DNA from: Circinella umbellata
Taxonomy: Eukaryota > Mucoromycota > Mucoromycetes > Mucorales > Lichtheimiaceae
Reading direction: 5' to 3'
Assembly (NCBI GenBank): GCA_025093555.1
Contig: JAIWNF010000184.1
Span: forward strand, 1 to 14,728
Length of the DNA: 14,728 nucleotides
Shown here: positions 1-9,263 of the stretch, in pieces
How positions within the stretch are numbered: position 1 is the first letter of the stretch
Layout of the letters: each line of letters starts with the position of its first letter
The notes under the pieces: generated by a model
Told to the model about the DNA's origin: nothing
The model's input: the letters and a program-made list of their open reading frames with translations, nothing else
Database searches by the model: none
Translations under genes and position numbers: made by a program

Positions 1-1
1 A

Positions 2-427
2 AAATACTTTGAAGATGAAGTCTTATGTAAAACAAAAGAAAAAAAGCAAAAAATGATGGGAACCATTATCAAGGAAAAAATAGAAAAGACAAATACAACA
101 CATTTCTGGCATCTTAATTCTAGTTCTAATGTATGTACTTATGTACATAAAAGAGGGAAGAAAGAGGGTTATATATGTCATAAGAAAATCAGGACCAATA
201 TTTTAGATGGAAAACCTGATTATTTATGTTCAACCCATAGTAAAAAACATATACCAAAAAAAAGAACAAAAAAGGAACAAAAAAAGAAACTTCCTTGTGT
301 TATTAATAATAAAATTTGTTTTAAAAAAGATATAAAAAAAAGAAAAAAAAGAAAAATGAAACCTATATATATATGTAGTGATGGAATACTCAATTTTACT
401 GATGTTATCAATAAGATAATGCAATGA
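2..427 (+). CDS. Small basic zinc-binding protein, partner ORF of the chromodomain transposase (5' end outside window)
   Basis: The reading frame is open from the left edge of the window, so the ATG codons at 53 and 56 need not be the start and the gene is probably 5'-partial. It ends at TGA 425-427. The protein is very rich in lysine. Its core has four ordered metal-ligand candidates spaced C-x13-C-x16-C-x2-H, with the conserved pieces GKKEG, KKIRTN, KPDYLC and HSKKH between and after them. A Lys/Arg-rich tail with further cysteines follows and could bind nucleic acid. The stop lies 87 bp from the stop of the convergent transposase gene at 515-2014. A relic with the same cysteine/histidine spacing lies in the same orientation beside a second transposase relic (11809-11976), so I infer a second gene of one transposon. 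I do not recognise a named family. The zinc binding is inferred from residue spacing only. Confidence 0.6.
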   Translation, partial: KYFEDEVLCKTKEKKQKMMGTIIKEKIEKTNTTHFWHLNSSSNVCTYVHKRGKKEGYICHKKIRTNILDGKPDYLCSTHSKKHIPKKRTKKEQKKKLPCVINNKICFKKDIKKRKKRKMKPIYICSDGILNFTDVINKIMQ

Positions 428-514
428 ATTGTACAGATGTAATTTATTATATATACAAAAAAAAAGAGCAATTATCCTCCTTAAATATATAGGGTACAGT
501 ATGTCTTTTTTTAT

Positions 515-2014
515 TTAAAGATTTTTCTCTTTCATATAATCATTAATAATATCTTTTGTATTAAAATTATTTTGTTTAACCCAGCTATTTTCATCATTGC
601 TATAACCAACCCATTTTACATAAAATATTAGTTTATTATTATTATCAACCATATGGTCTATTATTTTTTCTACCTGAAATATATTATCATTACTATTACT
701 TTTTTGTTGATTATGTTTCCTTTTTTTAGGAGAATTATCTATTAAAATTTCATTATTATCCGTATTATCCTCTGTATTTTTTTCAATATCTTCTATATTT
801 AAATTTAAAATTTTAGCTTGTAATTCTCTCATCTCATTATATTGCTTATTTACTTTTTGTTCATTACTAAAAACTAAATTAATTTTATTTATTTTTGTAG
901 GAAATTCAAACCTATCACCATACCATGCCATATGATGAGGTAGAATTTCTATATCATAATTTTCACAAAAGTTATGAATATTTTTTAATAAGCACGAAAC
1001 ACGGAATTGAAGGTTATAATATTTCTTATCAGACATTTGTAATGCTGCCTTATTATTATTAAATCTATTAAATTTTGATGCTAATATAGAAAATTGACTT
1101 TCAATTTCAGATCTAAATGAGCCAAATTTATTATTATAATTTAATTCATTAACAGTTAAATTTTTATTAACTTCTTTTCTAATTGGATAAACAAAATTAA
1201 TATAACAAAAATCATAACCATATTCATTTGCATTTTCTATAAATTTTTCAACAAATAAATTATATCCTCCATCCATTGCAATACAATCTAATTTATTTAT
1301 ATTTTTGTATAGTTTCATATTAAGAAACATTGTTCCATCATTACCTTTTGCACATTTTTCACTATTAGAAATATATAATATACTTTTATTTATATCTACT
1401 ACAATTTGAGTTCTCAATCCTGGACCTTTTAATTTATATGAGTATAATCCGCTTGAACTTTCATTTGGGCTATAATATTTTACTTTACTATCATGGCCAT
1501 CAATGTATAAAGTTACATTTTCAAAACCATTTGGATTATATGCATTTGCTGCTAGAACTCTAATTTTTATATTTGAAAATAAATTTTCTAAATCAATTTT
1601 TACTTGTTTATTAATATTATTATAATTATTTATCCAAAAATCTTTATATAAATCATAAAACGATGTATATGGAATTATATTTACCATCTCAGGTCCTGAT
1701 CTACCAGATACTATATGATATAACAAAATTAACCCTTTTTCTATTTCGCGATAAGGACCTGGATATTCTCTGTTAGTATATAATTTAGTTAAAAAATAAT
1801 AAACAGGAATATATCCTAATTTTTCTAATAATTCATTTTTTATATCTTTCATAATTTCATTATTTTTTATATCTTTTATTTTCGTACGATGATTAAATCT
1901 ATTTTTCATTTCAGGCCAAGGATCTTTTAAAAAGGTCCAATTATTAATTATTAATTTATTAACTTCATCATTTAATTTATTTTTAAATTCGATATTTATA
2001 TTATCAATATCCAT
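515..2014 (-). CDS. DDE transposase with C-terminal chromodomain (DDE_Tnp_4/Harbinger-like), intact 499 aa
   Basis: One uninterrupted intronless ORF runs from ATG at 2012-2014 to TAA at 515-517. Candidate catalytic residues are an Asp in LYIDGHDSK (about residues 172-175), an Asp in IAMDGGY (248) and a Glu in FGSFRSEIESQF (303-305). Their order and spacing fit the RNase-H-fold DDE transposases of the DDE_Tnp_4 (PIF/Harbinger-related) group. A basic nuclear-localisation-like PKKRKH follows at about 429-434. Residues 445-496 read as a chromodomain: FQVEKI, then FYVKWVGYSNDENSW with two tryptophans, then an acidic/amphipathic end. Known chromodomains bind methylated histone tails, and in integrating elements they can steer target choice; here that is inference. 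Composition is extremely N/I/K-rich, unlike the Tnp2 exons next door. The lack of any break suggests recent activity. The exact superfamily is uncertain because no terminal repeats are visible; the left end is outside the window. Confidence 0.85.
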   Translation of the reverse strand: MDIDNINIEFKNKLNDEVNKLIINNWTFLKDPWPEMKNRFNHRTKIKDIKNNEIMKDIKNELLEKLGYIPVYYFLTKLYTNREYPGPYREIEKGLILLYHIVSGRSGPEMVNIIPYTSFYDLYKDFWINNYNNINKQVKIDLENLFSNIKIRVLAANAYNPNGFENVTLYIDGHDSKVKYYSPNESSSGLYSYKLKGPGLRTQIVVDINKSILYISNSEKCAKGNDGTMFLNMKLYKNINKLDCIAMDGGYNLFVEKFIENANEYGYDFCYINFVYPIRKEVNKNLTVNELNYNNKFGSFRSEIESQFSILASKFNRFNNNKAALQMSDKKYYNLQFRVSCLLKNIHNFCENYDIEILPHHMAWYGDRFEFPTKINKINLVFSNEQKVNKQYNEMRELQAKILNLNIEDIEKNTEDNTDNNEILIDNSPKKRKHNQQKSNSNDNIFQVEKIIDHMVDNNNKLIFYVKWVGYSNDENSWVKQNNFNTKDIINDYMKEKNL

Positions 2015-2063
2015 TTTCTATCACATTGTTTTTTCAATTTTTATTGAGTTTATTTTATTAATA

Positions 2064-4780
2064 GATAATAACATAATCAAGTCAATTCCGACTTGTCCCC
2101 TATATACAGACGAAGACGAGATAATATCAGCTGAGAATATGTTGCCAGCTGTTGAAGTCGAGTTTGAAAACAGTAATGTCAACCACAATTATCACAATGG
2201 TGGCATTACTAACATGGACGTAGATGAAGAATCTGTTGCTGGTAAAAATATAATTCATAACATTTACAAAATATAATTTACAAACAAAAAAATAGTAATT
2301 GACATATATCAAAGCTCTAAGCATTGAGCAACCTTTTTTATTCATGGCAGTTTTTCTTATTCTTTTTCATGTCTATTTCCACATCACTGATAAAGCAACC
2401 TCTATCTTAATCCGTTTCTTCAACATGCTGTTGGTTGCTTTTGACCGCACATATCACTTCCCCACTACACCTGGCACCATCAAAAAACACCTTAACTTCG
2501 ACTCACTTACCAACAATGTCACATATTACGCCGTTTGTCCAAAATGCCATACACTTTTTAACCGCCAATCACCCATTCCTCCATATTGCACCGCTTAACA
2601 ATTCCCATATCATCCACTTGAATCCAAACGTAACTGTTGCAATACAGACTTTTCTGTTTCTATTCCTCGAGAGTTTGTTTATAATTCATTGAAAGCAAGT
2701 CTCGATCGCATCGTCAACCGACCTGGTTATATCCATCTCGCCGAAAGATGGAAGAATCGCGATGTTCCATCCGATATGTTATTCGATATATATCATGGTA
2801 GTGTTTGGAATGATTTTACAAAACTGGAGACAGTCTCATCAAATGAACACCTTGCCCTTCTTACCTTGAATATCGATTGGTTTGAACCGTTCCCATAACA
2901 CAAACTACTCTTGTGGTGCTATATATCTTACCATTAATAATTTACCTCGATCTGATCGTTTTAAAAAGGAAAATGTTATTCTTATTGGTGTGATGCCTTG
3001 TCCATCTGCATCACATACCACCGAGTTAAATAACTATCTTGCACCTCTTGTTGACAAGCTTATGTTCCTATATAACGAAGGTATTCAAGTAACAAACCCT
3101 GTAACTGGATCACCTATCTTAGTCAGAGCTGCATTAATAATGGTCGCCTGTGATATGCCTGCAGCTAGAAAGACGTGTGGATTTACATCGCCTGTAAGCC
3201 GTTGACGTTGTTATAAGTGTGATCGTACATTTGTTGTCGACGATGATACCAAGAGGGTAAACTTTTCTGGTGGCTATGATGTAGAGAATTATCAGTGGAA
3301 AAACACAAATGACGTTGCTACACATGCAGCAGAATGGATGACAGCAACAACGAACAAAGATCGAACTGAAATAGAGCATAATTATGGAACAAGGTGGTCC
3401 GAGTTACATCGACTTCCATACTTTGATGCAGTTTGCTTTACAATCATTGATGTCGTGCATAATCTGCTTCTTGGTACTCCAAAGAGGATGTTCAATGATT
3501 GGATTAATGACGGTGATTTGACGAGAGAAGATTTGCGCATGATGAAGGAATCAACTGAAGGACTTGTATTGCCAGTCGATTTTGATGTGATCTCTCCAGA
3601 TCGTATAGCTGCTGGTCTTTCAGAATTAAAAGCTGCTGAATGGAAGAGCTGAGTATTAATATATTCGCCTTTCCTTTTACAAGATCGTCTAACCGTGATA
3701 AAGTTTCAGCATTGGATGAAGTTAGTAAATGCATGTCATATTTTGCTGAAACCATCTATTACACTTGAAGAAATTGACAGCGTTCATACATACCTCATTG
3801 AATTTTGTCAAGAATACGAAACCATTTATCCATCGAAAAGCATCACGCCAAATATGCATGCTCATTGTCACATAAAGGAGTGTATCCTTGATTACGGAGG
3901 AGTATACTCAACATGGCTCTTTGATTTTGAACAGTACAATGGTATACTTGGAAGTATCGCCACTAATAGAAAGGGTGCATTCGAGAGGACGTTCACAAAG
4001 CGTTTTCTTGAACAGACTGGTGCTTCTGACTATATTAATACCTTTATCACACCTCATATTGACGACAGCGAGAAAGATTTCCTACTTGGTTTAACTAATG
4101 ATCTCTCAACAACAGCAGCAGCAACACGATTAAACACAGTAGAAAACTTTGATATTAGTGAATATATCCGCAATTCTGTATCAGTTCATCATGCTACAGG
4201 TTCCGAGCCTCTTCCTCCAAACACTATACCAAACTTTATCGCTCCCCCAACAACCAAACTTACCGCCAATATTTATAACGCACTGGTAGAATTCTACAAA
4301 GTAGCGTATGGTGAAGAAAACGCTGATCACCATTTGCAGCAATCACTGGTAAATCAAAATGCAGTTTCACCATATGTACATGTCTTCAAAGACGTCAAGA
4401 TCCATGGCTATCAGTACCGCAGTGCAGCTTCTCAATCAACAAGAGGTTCATTTATTCAAGCATTGTACCTTGAATATGGCAATGATGAACCAGCAGCATA
4501 CCCAGGTCAAGTGCAGTATTACCTTTGTCATGATTTCCGGGTCAATGGTGTCCTCAAACGCCATACATTTGCATTCGTTCGTTGGTTGAATCGGTACAGT
4601 GGTCAACAAAAATTGAGCGCTGGGAATGTAGAGACTTGGAGAAGTACTTACGAAGATTTCAGTTGGCAATGCATCTTGCCATTAAGCCGTGTATTTTCTC
4701 CTGTTGCCATCGCAAAATATAAAGCATCAAATGTAGAACGAACGATTGTTATTCCTTTGGAACAAAAAGTTCACGCATAA
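2064..4780 (+). pseudogene. Tnp2-type (CACTA/EnSpm, Transposase_21) transposase pseudogene, copy A
   Basis: An acidic N-terminal exon, open from about 2064 to 2241 and ending DVDEESVA, has a GTAAAA donor at 2242. A possible AAG acceptor at 2312-2314 restores the frame. The body follows the fungal Tnp2 order: hydrophobic FLILFHVYF region, cysteine pair in CPKCHTLF, DIYHGSVWNDF, LNIDWFEPF (first acidic motif), GAIYLTINNLPRSDRF, LAPLVDKLMFL, ACDMPAARKTCGF, LPYFDAVCFTIIDVVHNLLLG, TPNMHAHCHIKECILDYG and FEQYNGILGS. It ends RTIVIPLEQKVHA. Damage is light: stops at 2596-2598 (TAA), 3203-3205 (TGA) and 3650-3652 (TGA), all in otherwise open frame, and one +1 frameshift near 2893-2898 after FEPF. The C-terminal 360 residues are unbroken. 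It would have cut and joined DNA for a CACTA-like element, but no CACTA termini were found. It is tail to tail with copy B, from which it differs strongly in sequence. Confidence 0.85.
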
Positions 4781-4802
4781 ACACACACACACATACACAC
4801 AC
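4781..4802. repeat. CA dinucleotide microsatellite
   Basis: A run of AC/CA units with one T interruption directly follows the stop codon of Tnp2 copy A. Confidence 0.8.
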
Positions 4803-4926
4803 TTTTTTATTCTATATCTCCATATACTTATCTTTTCAATATCCAGATTATTTATTCATTAACCTTATACATCACACTTCACTACTTCGAAAAAAAATTT
4901 GTGAGAGAGGAGCGGAACTTTTTTTA

Positions 4927-5032
4927 TATGCTCTCTTTTTTTATGCTCCTTTCTTTTTCTATATCCTCTGTTTTTGTATGCTCACTATCTAATATGCTCT
5001 TTTTTTATATGCACCATCTCTTTTATATACTC
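4927..5032 (+). repeat. Degenerate short-motif repeats (TATGCTC)
   Basis: TATGCTC occurs at 4927, 4942, 4977 and 4993, with variants TATGCAC at 5009 and TATACTC at 5026, separated by T-tracts. Spacing is about 15-35 bp and irregular. Subterminal short repeats are typical of CACTA elements, so this could be the end region of copy A, but that is inference. Confidence 0.5.
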
Positions 5033-5213
5033 ACTATTCTTTTTCATCCCTTTTTTTTAACCCTATAACATCAATATTGTTTTTTGTTTTTATCTATCAA
5101 TATAAAAATTCATATATTCAGATTTATACTTTTAATACTAAACGAATTTCGATTAGTTTTTTTTTATTTTAAAAGAAACCCAAGCTTAAGCCCGACCACC
5201 CTCCGTTTTTTAA

Positions 5214-5964
5214 TTATTTCTTCATCCACCACGGCAACTCCTCTAGAACTGCTCGTTCCACCAACATCACCGAGCGAAGAATTCTAGTACTTTGGTGCCG
5301 TCTTATATGGCTACTCACAAAATACAGCTCGTCTAATCTTTCTAAAAACCGATTCGCCTATCAACATTTTGTCAATATGTTGTTTTCCAAGTAAACAATT
5401 AACAATAGAATTTCGACATAGTAACTTACATTATCAGATCTGTATGATGGACGAAGTACCGAAATAGGGCTTGTCATTGGATCTTCATCATCTGATTCTT
5501 CGTCAGACGTGTATTTTCGGTTCAGTAACATTTCCATACCAGCCGTTGAGAAATCCTCTTCCAAGGATCTTTTGTGACGATCCAGCATGGTTCGCAGATG
5601 TGCAAGTTTCTATTCAACATATTAATGATACTGTAAAATATTTCTAGGCTATAAATATTATTTATATTATTATGACACTAACTTTTTCTTTACGATTCCT
5701 ACGGCGATTGCGGCGATTGATAGTATCTTGTTTGGTAGGATCACGGGAAGAAAGCGCCCGTTTGTTATAATAGTGATCCTTGCACATTTTTCGCAATCTC
5801 TGTGCAAAACCGGGTACATCCGCAAACTCTTCTTTATATCCCAACAGGGCGAGGCGCATCCTACTCTGAATAACCTTGTTGGTACCTTGTAAAGCAGGCA
5901 ACGAGAAGTCGTACTGGAGCTTGTCAACGTGGACGATCTCATCATATGTATCACGGATGTATTG
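5214..5964 (-). CDS. 201-aa uncharacterised fungal module in three clean phase-0 exons
   Basis: Exons are 5964-5683 (94 codons), 5609-5430 (60 codons) and 5357-5214 (47 codons plus TAA). Introns of 73 and 72 bp have GTTAGT and GTAAGT donors and TAG acceptors, all phase 0, and there is no stop or frameshift. The protein starts QYIRDTYDEIVH and has a charged stretch (EEFADVPGFAQRLRKMCKDH). A very basic segment (NRRNRRRNRKEKK) follows, then acidic YTSDEESDDED, then SVLRPSYRSDNANRFLERLDELY, ending LEELPWWMKK. The order acidic SDEE patch, W/YRS motif, LD helix and terminal proline/tryptophan is familiar to me from uncharacterised proteins near fungal transposases; I know no function. It is richer in GC than its surroundings. 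It may be the true C-terminus of copy B, a captured exon set, or the 3' end of a separate gene whose 5' part was lost. As it stands it reads in frame from copy B exon 3. Confidence 0.65.
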
Positions 5965-6868
5965 CTATAAATATTAAACAGAATTAGGGGCGAAAAAAAA
6001 CAGTAAGAACTACTTGATTGAATATGGTAAATATTGAATTACTTACACTAAGTATGTTTAAACGGGAATATGGCATAGGATCGCCCTCGATTGGTCTTGA
6101 TACTTGAATTGCTTTACTGATTGCAGTTCTTTTTGATTTGTTCAAATAATATGGGGCGAGCAAAGACTGATTTGTGACCATAGCCCACAAAGACGACCCA
6201 ATGTTACACCCAAATAAATGCATTTCATCCAGACCGAAAAAAATGGACCATGAAAAGATTTTAATTTTGCAAAAGGTGTAGATTGATTCAAACCATAAAT
6301 TGGATCACCTTCTTCAAAATCAGAAATAGAACGTAAAGGGTTAAGATCCTCGGAACCAGGGAAATATCTGCCATATCCAATACGAGCTTGAGAATTATTA
6401 CCGCGACGTTCATGGGATTGTGTACTTTCTAATCGTTCCAATTTAATCAAACATATTCGACAGCTGTAAATAGATATATGTCCAGCATGATGCGCTAATG
6501 ATGCAACACCAGGAATGTCACCCGTTGCCAAGACAAGTCGTGCTTTGTAATTATGGGTCTCTTTATCATCACATACTACGTCAATACCAACTGTTTCTAA
6601 CTGCCTCAATTCTTCAATAACTGGTGCGAGAAATAAATCTAAATTACCGGCCCGAGATACTGTAGGAATAATAGCAAGCTGTATCATATTGTTGTCTTTA
6701 TATCTAAGATAAACCCCAACAGAAACTGGGTTGTTATTCCATTGTATATATCACCATTTCAATTAACAAAAGAAAATGATTACCTTTCTTCACAAGGCAA
6801 ACTCATTATGACAACGTGGACGATAGTCATTGACACAGCACTATGAATATATGGTTGAAAACCATCCA

Positions 6869-6876
6869 CATATAAT
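6869..6876 (+). repeat. Target-site duplication, left copy (CATATAAT)
   Basis: The 8-bp CATATAAT abuts the left TAGGG end of the inserted element and is repeated exactly at 7889-7896. An 8-bp duplication is the hAT hallmark. Confidence 0.9.
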
Positions 6877-6890
6877 TAGGGTTCTTAGTA

Positions 6891-6995
6891 GACCGATCCG
6901 GATCAGATTTTCAGAAATCTGAATTGTCCACAGATTAGAAAATTGCAATCCGAATCCGTTTCATAAAAATCCGGATTGAATCCGTAATCCGTAAT
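6891..6995 (+). repeat. Left subterminal ATCCG motif array of hAT-like element
   Basis: Six ATCCG motifs occur in one orientation within about 105 bp, some as the palindrome ATCCGGAT. In known hAT elements such as Ac, subterminal short repeats are transposase-binding sites; here the binding role is inferred. Confidence 0.65.
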
Positions 6996-7199
6996 GCAAA
7001 AGAATCAATTAGCTGAAAATTTAGACTATATAGTAGATGTCACAGTATTTTTTCATAAGAAAAGGTATTTTACAAGATGGTGTATGGTAGTCGTTTGAGA
7101 TCGTTTAAGAACAGTAAAACATTGGTAACAGAGGTGCATTATTTTTAGATGATTTTATTATTTTGGTTTGAAAAACATAATAGGAAATAAATAAGTTAT

Positions 7200-7320
7200 A
7201 ATAAAAAAAGAATTGTAGTAATAAAAAGTTATAGTGGGAAAATGAGTTTTAGTAGAAAAGAAAGTTATAGTTGAAAAAAAATTATAGTGGGAAAGTTATA
7301 GTAGAAAAAAAAAGTTATGG
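7200..7320 (+). repeat. Degenerate tandem AAAGTTATAGTGGGAAA-like units inside the hAT-like element
   Basis: About six imperfect units of roughly 17-25 bp, built on GTTATAGT/GTTATGGT followed by an A-rich stretch. The second element copy has extra units in the same place and is about 39 bp longer, as expected from tandem-repeat slippage. Confidence 0.6.
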
Positions 7321-7739
7321 TGGTGCAGTACAAATAAGTTTTTGTGGTAGAAATATAACATGACGTGGACTTTTTTTTTTGTGGGGGCAAGTAGTAAATT
7401 TCCAGTGTGCTGAAAAAAAAGAGGTATAAGTTTACCTTTTCTGTTTACAACCAAATAAAAGTTCATAATTCTCTTTATCATTACTAGATTAATAAAAATA
7501 GTAATTAAGTTCATTAATCTCTCTTTTTAATCTTCAATTTTTGTTTCTTTCTTTTCAGATATTTTTTTCTCTATATTAAAGCCACTACTACTTTTCTTTT
7601 CAACTGCTCTACTCAAGTATATAATAATATACAAAAACTTGCTCTCTTCTTTATTTGAATATATATATACCTTACCACAGCATTGTTAAAACTTTGATCC
7701 ATTACTCTATAATTATAATGATGGATCAGAAAAATCCAA

Positions 7740-7850
7740 TGGATCCATAGATCTCAATCCGTTTACAATCCGGATTGTAGAATTACGATCCGAATCCGAT
7801 CCGAATCCGTTGAAACACAATCCAAATCCGAACCAATCCGTATGAAAAAC
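7740..7850 (+). repeat. Right subterminal ATCCG motif array of hAT-like element
   Basis: Eight ATCCG motifs in about 100 bp near the right end. None is seen in the central 700 bp of the element. Confidence 0.65.
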
Positions 7851-7888
7851 GGGTCGGTTTATAAATCTGGATTGTACTAAGATCCCTA

Positions 7889-7896
7889 CATATAAT
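7889..7896 (+). repeat. Target-site duplication, right copy (CATATAAT)
   Basis: Exact duplicate of 6869-6876, immediately after the right ...GATCCCTA end. Confidence 0.9.
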
Positions 7897-9003
7897 CCAA
7901 GAATAATATCTCTATCACCCCAACAGTTTTGACTTTTAATCACATTTCCATCAATAATGTCATGGTATCCATCTGAAGTAGTCATGGCTGATCTAAGGGT
8001 GAGTAAATTTCGTATTGAAGAATTTGCAATGAACGTCGCTAATTGATCTGATAATGGGAGATACACCATGGTGGCATATGGTTTGTTATCAATTTCTCGG
8101 TACCTTGGGCTGTTGCAATCCGTATTGGGGCATCTAGTAAGATCATCAGCTATATAAAGATGACAACCATTCTTGCAAATATCATATTCACGCTTTTGAA
8201 CAGGGTACAATGTTTTCAGAAGCTCTTGTGTCAAATATGGTGAAAGGATCTGATAAAAATACACAGAAGATGACACTATATATCACATATATACAATATT
8301 CAAGTTTGATATGATATTTAATATAAAATAGACATAACAACCAATGTTCATAGTTACCTTCATGGCCTCTAGCAACAGCAGTTATCAAGTCATTAGCCCA
8401 AGCTACTAGTTCTTTATATGCTGCATCTGATAAGTAATATTTATTAGTAATACGAGAAAGTTGAAGACTCGTAATTTCAGTCAGTGTAAGTTGGCGTCCT
8501 CCAGATATCTCTTGAAAATCAAAAACATTTGCCTGGTTGCTTTCCAATTCACTTGCTCGATTGTTATCTTGAGTATTTACATGTGATTCAATGCCCATAT
8601 TGCTGTTTTCTTCAAGTGGCTGGATATAATTTTCTGCTTCGTAGTCATTGTCATCTATATCCTAATAGTTATTTGCATCATAAACTTATGAATCCATATC
8701 ACAGATAGTCGATAAAGAGGGGCTATTCAAACCAGTAGTATTTAGAGGTAGATTTGAAGAAATTGATGATGAAGTCTGAGCTGCTATGGAGGACGTCATT
8801 GAAGATGATATTGGCCTTGTTGGTCTTGTCAAAAGAGCTATAAGTGGTGCTGGAGGCATCAACAAAGAATTTGAAGTACCTGTTAATGTTCTTACTCCTT
8901 TGGCGGCTACTGGCTCTATATGATGTGTATGATAACAGCTTCTTCTGTGATTATTGAATTTCCTGTGAGAAATATCAAGATTACAATCAGGACAGATTGT
9001 CAT

Positions 9004-9263
9004 TCTTAAAGTGAAATAGAAGGAAACTCTGCGGTTGTTATAGAAACAAAAATTGTATATAAGTCATGAAGTTTTTTTTTTAAAAAAAAGAGAAAACAAC
9101 AGTCCTTTTGTTTACTTCATTAAAAAAACTTGTTTCTTCCCAAGCAACACCTTCTTTTCAGTATTCCTTAACAACACTTTCTGTTCATTTTCATTTTACT
9201 TTGATGAAAATCTTTGTATTCTTAGCAACACAACTTGTATTCATTTCCATTTTAATTTATAGT
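9004..9263. promoter_or_regulatory. Spacer between two divergent genes, possible shared promoter region
   Basis: This 260-bp AT-rich stretch lies between the start of Tnp2 copy B (leftward) and the coiled-coil gene relic (rightward). It contains long T and A runs at 9069-9087. No defined promoter element can be named. A regulatory role rests only on the divergent gene arrangement. Confidence 0.3.

Larger units (their letters stand above)
4781..5213. other. Gene-free low-complexity spacer between two convergent transposase genes
   Basis: This stretch lies between the stop codons of Tnp2 copy A and of the opposite-strand gene. It starts with a short CA microsatellite (4781-4802) and continues as pyrimidine-rich, T-tract-rich DNA with a recurring TATGCTC motif. 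A CACTA sequence occurs at about 4881, but no matching TAGTG end was found, so I do not call it a transposon terminus. Open frames here are short and compositionally biased. Confidence 0.6.
6877..7888 (+). mobile_element. Complete non-autonomous hAT-like element, 1,012 bp (copy 1)
   Basis: The left end TAGGGTTCTTAGTA and the reverse complement of the right end, TAGGGATCTTAGTA, form imperfect terminal inverted repeats. They are flanked by identical 8-bp target duplications (CATATAAT). TIRs beginning with T/CAGGG plus 8-bp duplications indicate the hAT superfamily. No credible coding region lies inside: the middle is AT-rich with short tandem GTTATAGT-type units and T-tracts, so transposase must have come from elsewhere. 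ATCCG motifs fill the first 120 and last 150 bp only. The insertion lies in exon 2 of Tnp2 copy B, and excising it with one duplicate joins GLYV to DGFQPY in frame. A second copy starts at 14104, so the family is multicopy. Confidence 0.9.
5214..9003 (-). pseudogene. Tnp2-type transposase, copy B: C2HC finger N-terminus, broken, chimeric C-terminus, carrying a hAT insertion
   Basis: Starts at ATG 9001-9003 with a finger C-x2-C-x11-H-x3-C (CPDCNLDISH...H..SC). Exon 1 (9003-8358) carries TAA 8686-8688 and TAG 8662-8664 in frame and acidic text. Intron 1 is 8357-8276 (82 bp). Exon 2 (8275-6784) holds LSPYLTQELLKTLYP, a cysteine pair in CPNTDC, and GLYVDGFQPY; it is split by the element at 6877-7888, and removing that plus one target duplicate restores frame and homology. 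Intron 2 is 6783-6704; splicing gives LPCEERYKDNNMIQLAIIP. Exon 3 (6703-6047) has LAPVIEEL, the CRICL region and GLDEMHLFGCNIGSSLW. A one-base loss in the A7 run at 6237-6243 (T7 on the coding strand) breaks it. Instead of the usual Tnp2 C-terminal half it then splices (intron 6046-5965) to a 201-aa module described separately. Family assignment is confident; function in its present state is unlikely. Confidence 0.8.

Noticed and set aside
2..427. Giant-virus (NCLDV) insertion as source of the Lys/Cys-rich ORF
   Set aside because: Small basic cysteine proteins of vaguely similar look occur in large DNA viruses, but the repeated pairing with a transposase is a simpler explanation and no viral core gene is present.
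220..471. Minus-strand hydrophobic open frames opposite the zinc-protein ORF
   Set aside because: They mirror the A-rich lysine codons of the plus-strand gene and have no independent support.
7296..7514. Minus-strand 72-aa open frame inside the hAT-like element
   Set aside because: It lies in T-tract and tandem-repeat sequence and shows no motifs; the element is better read as non-coding.
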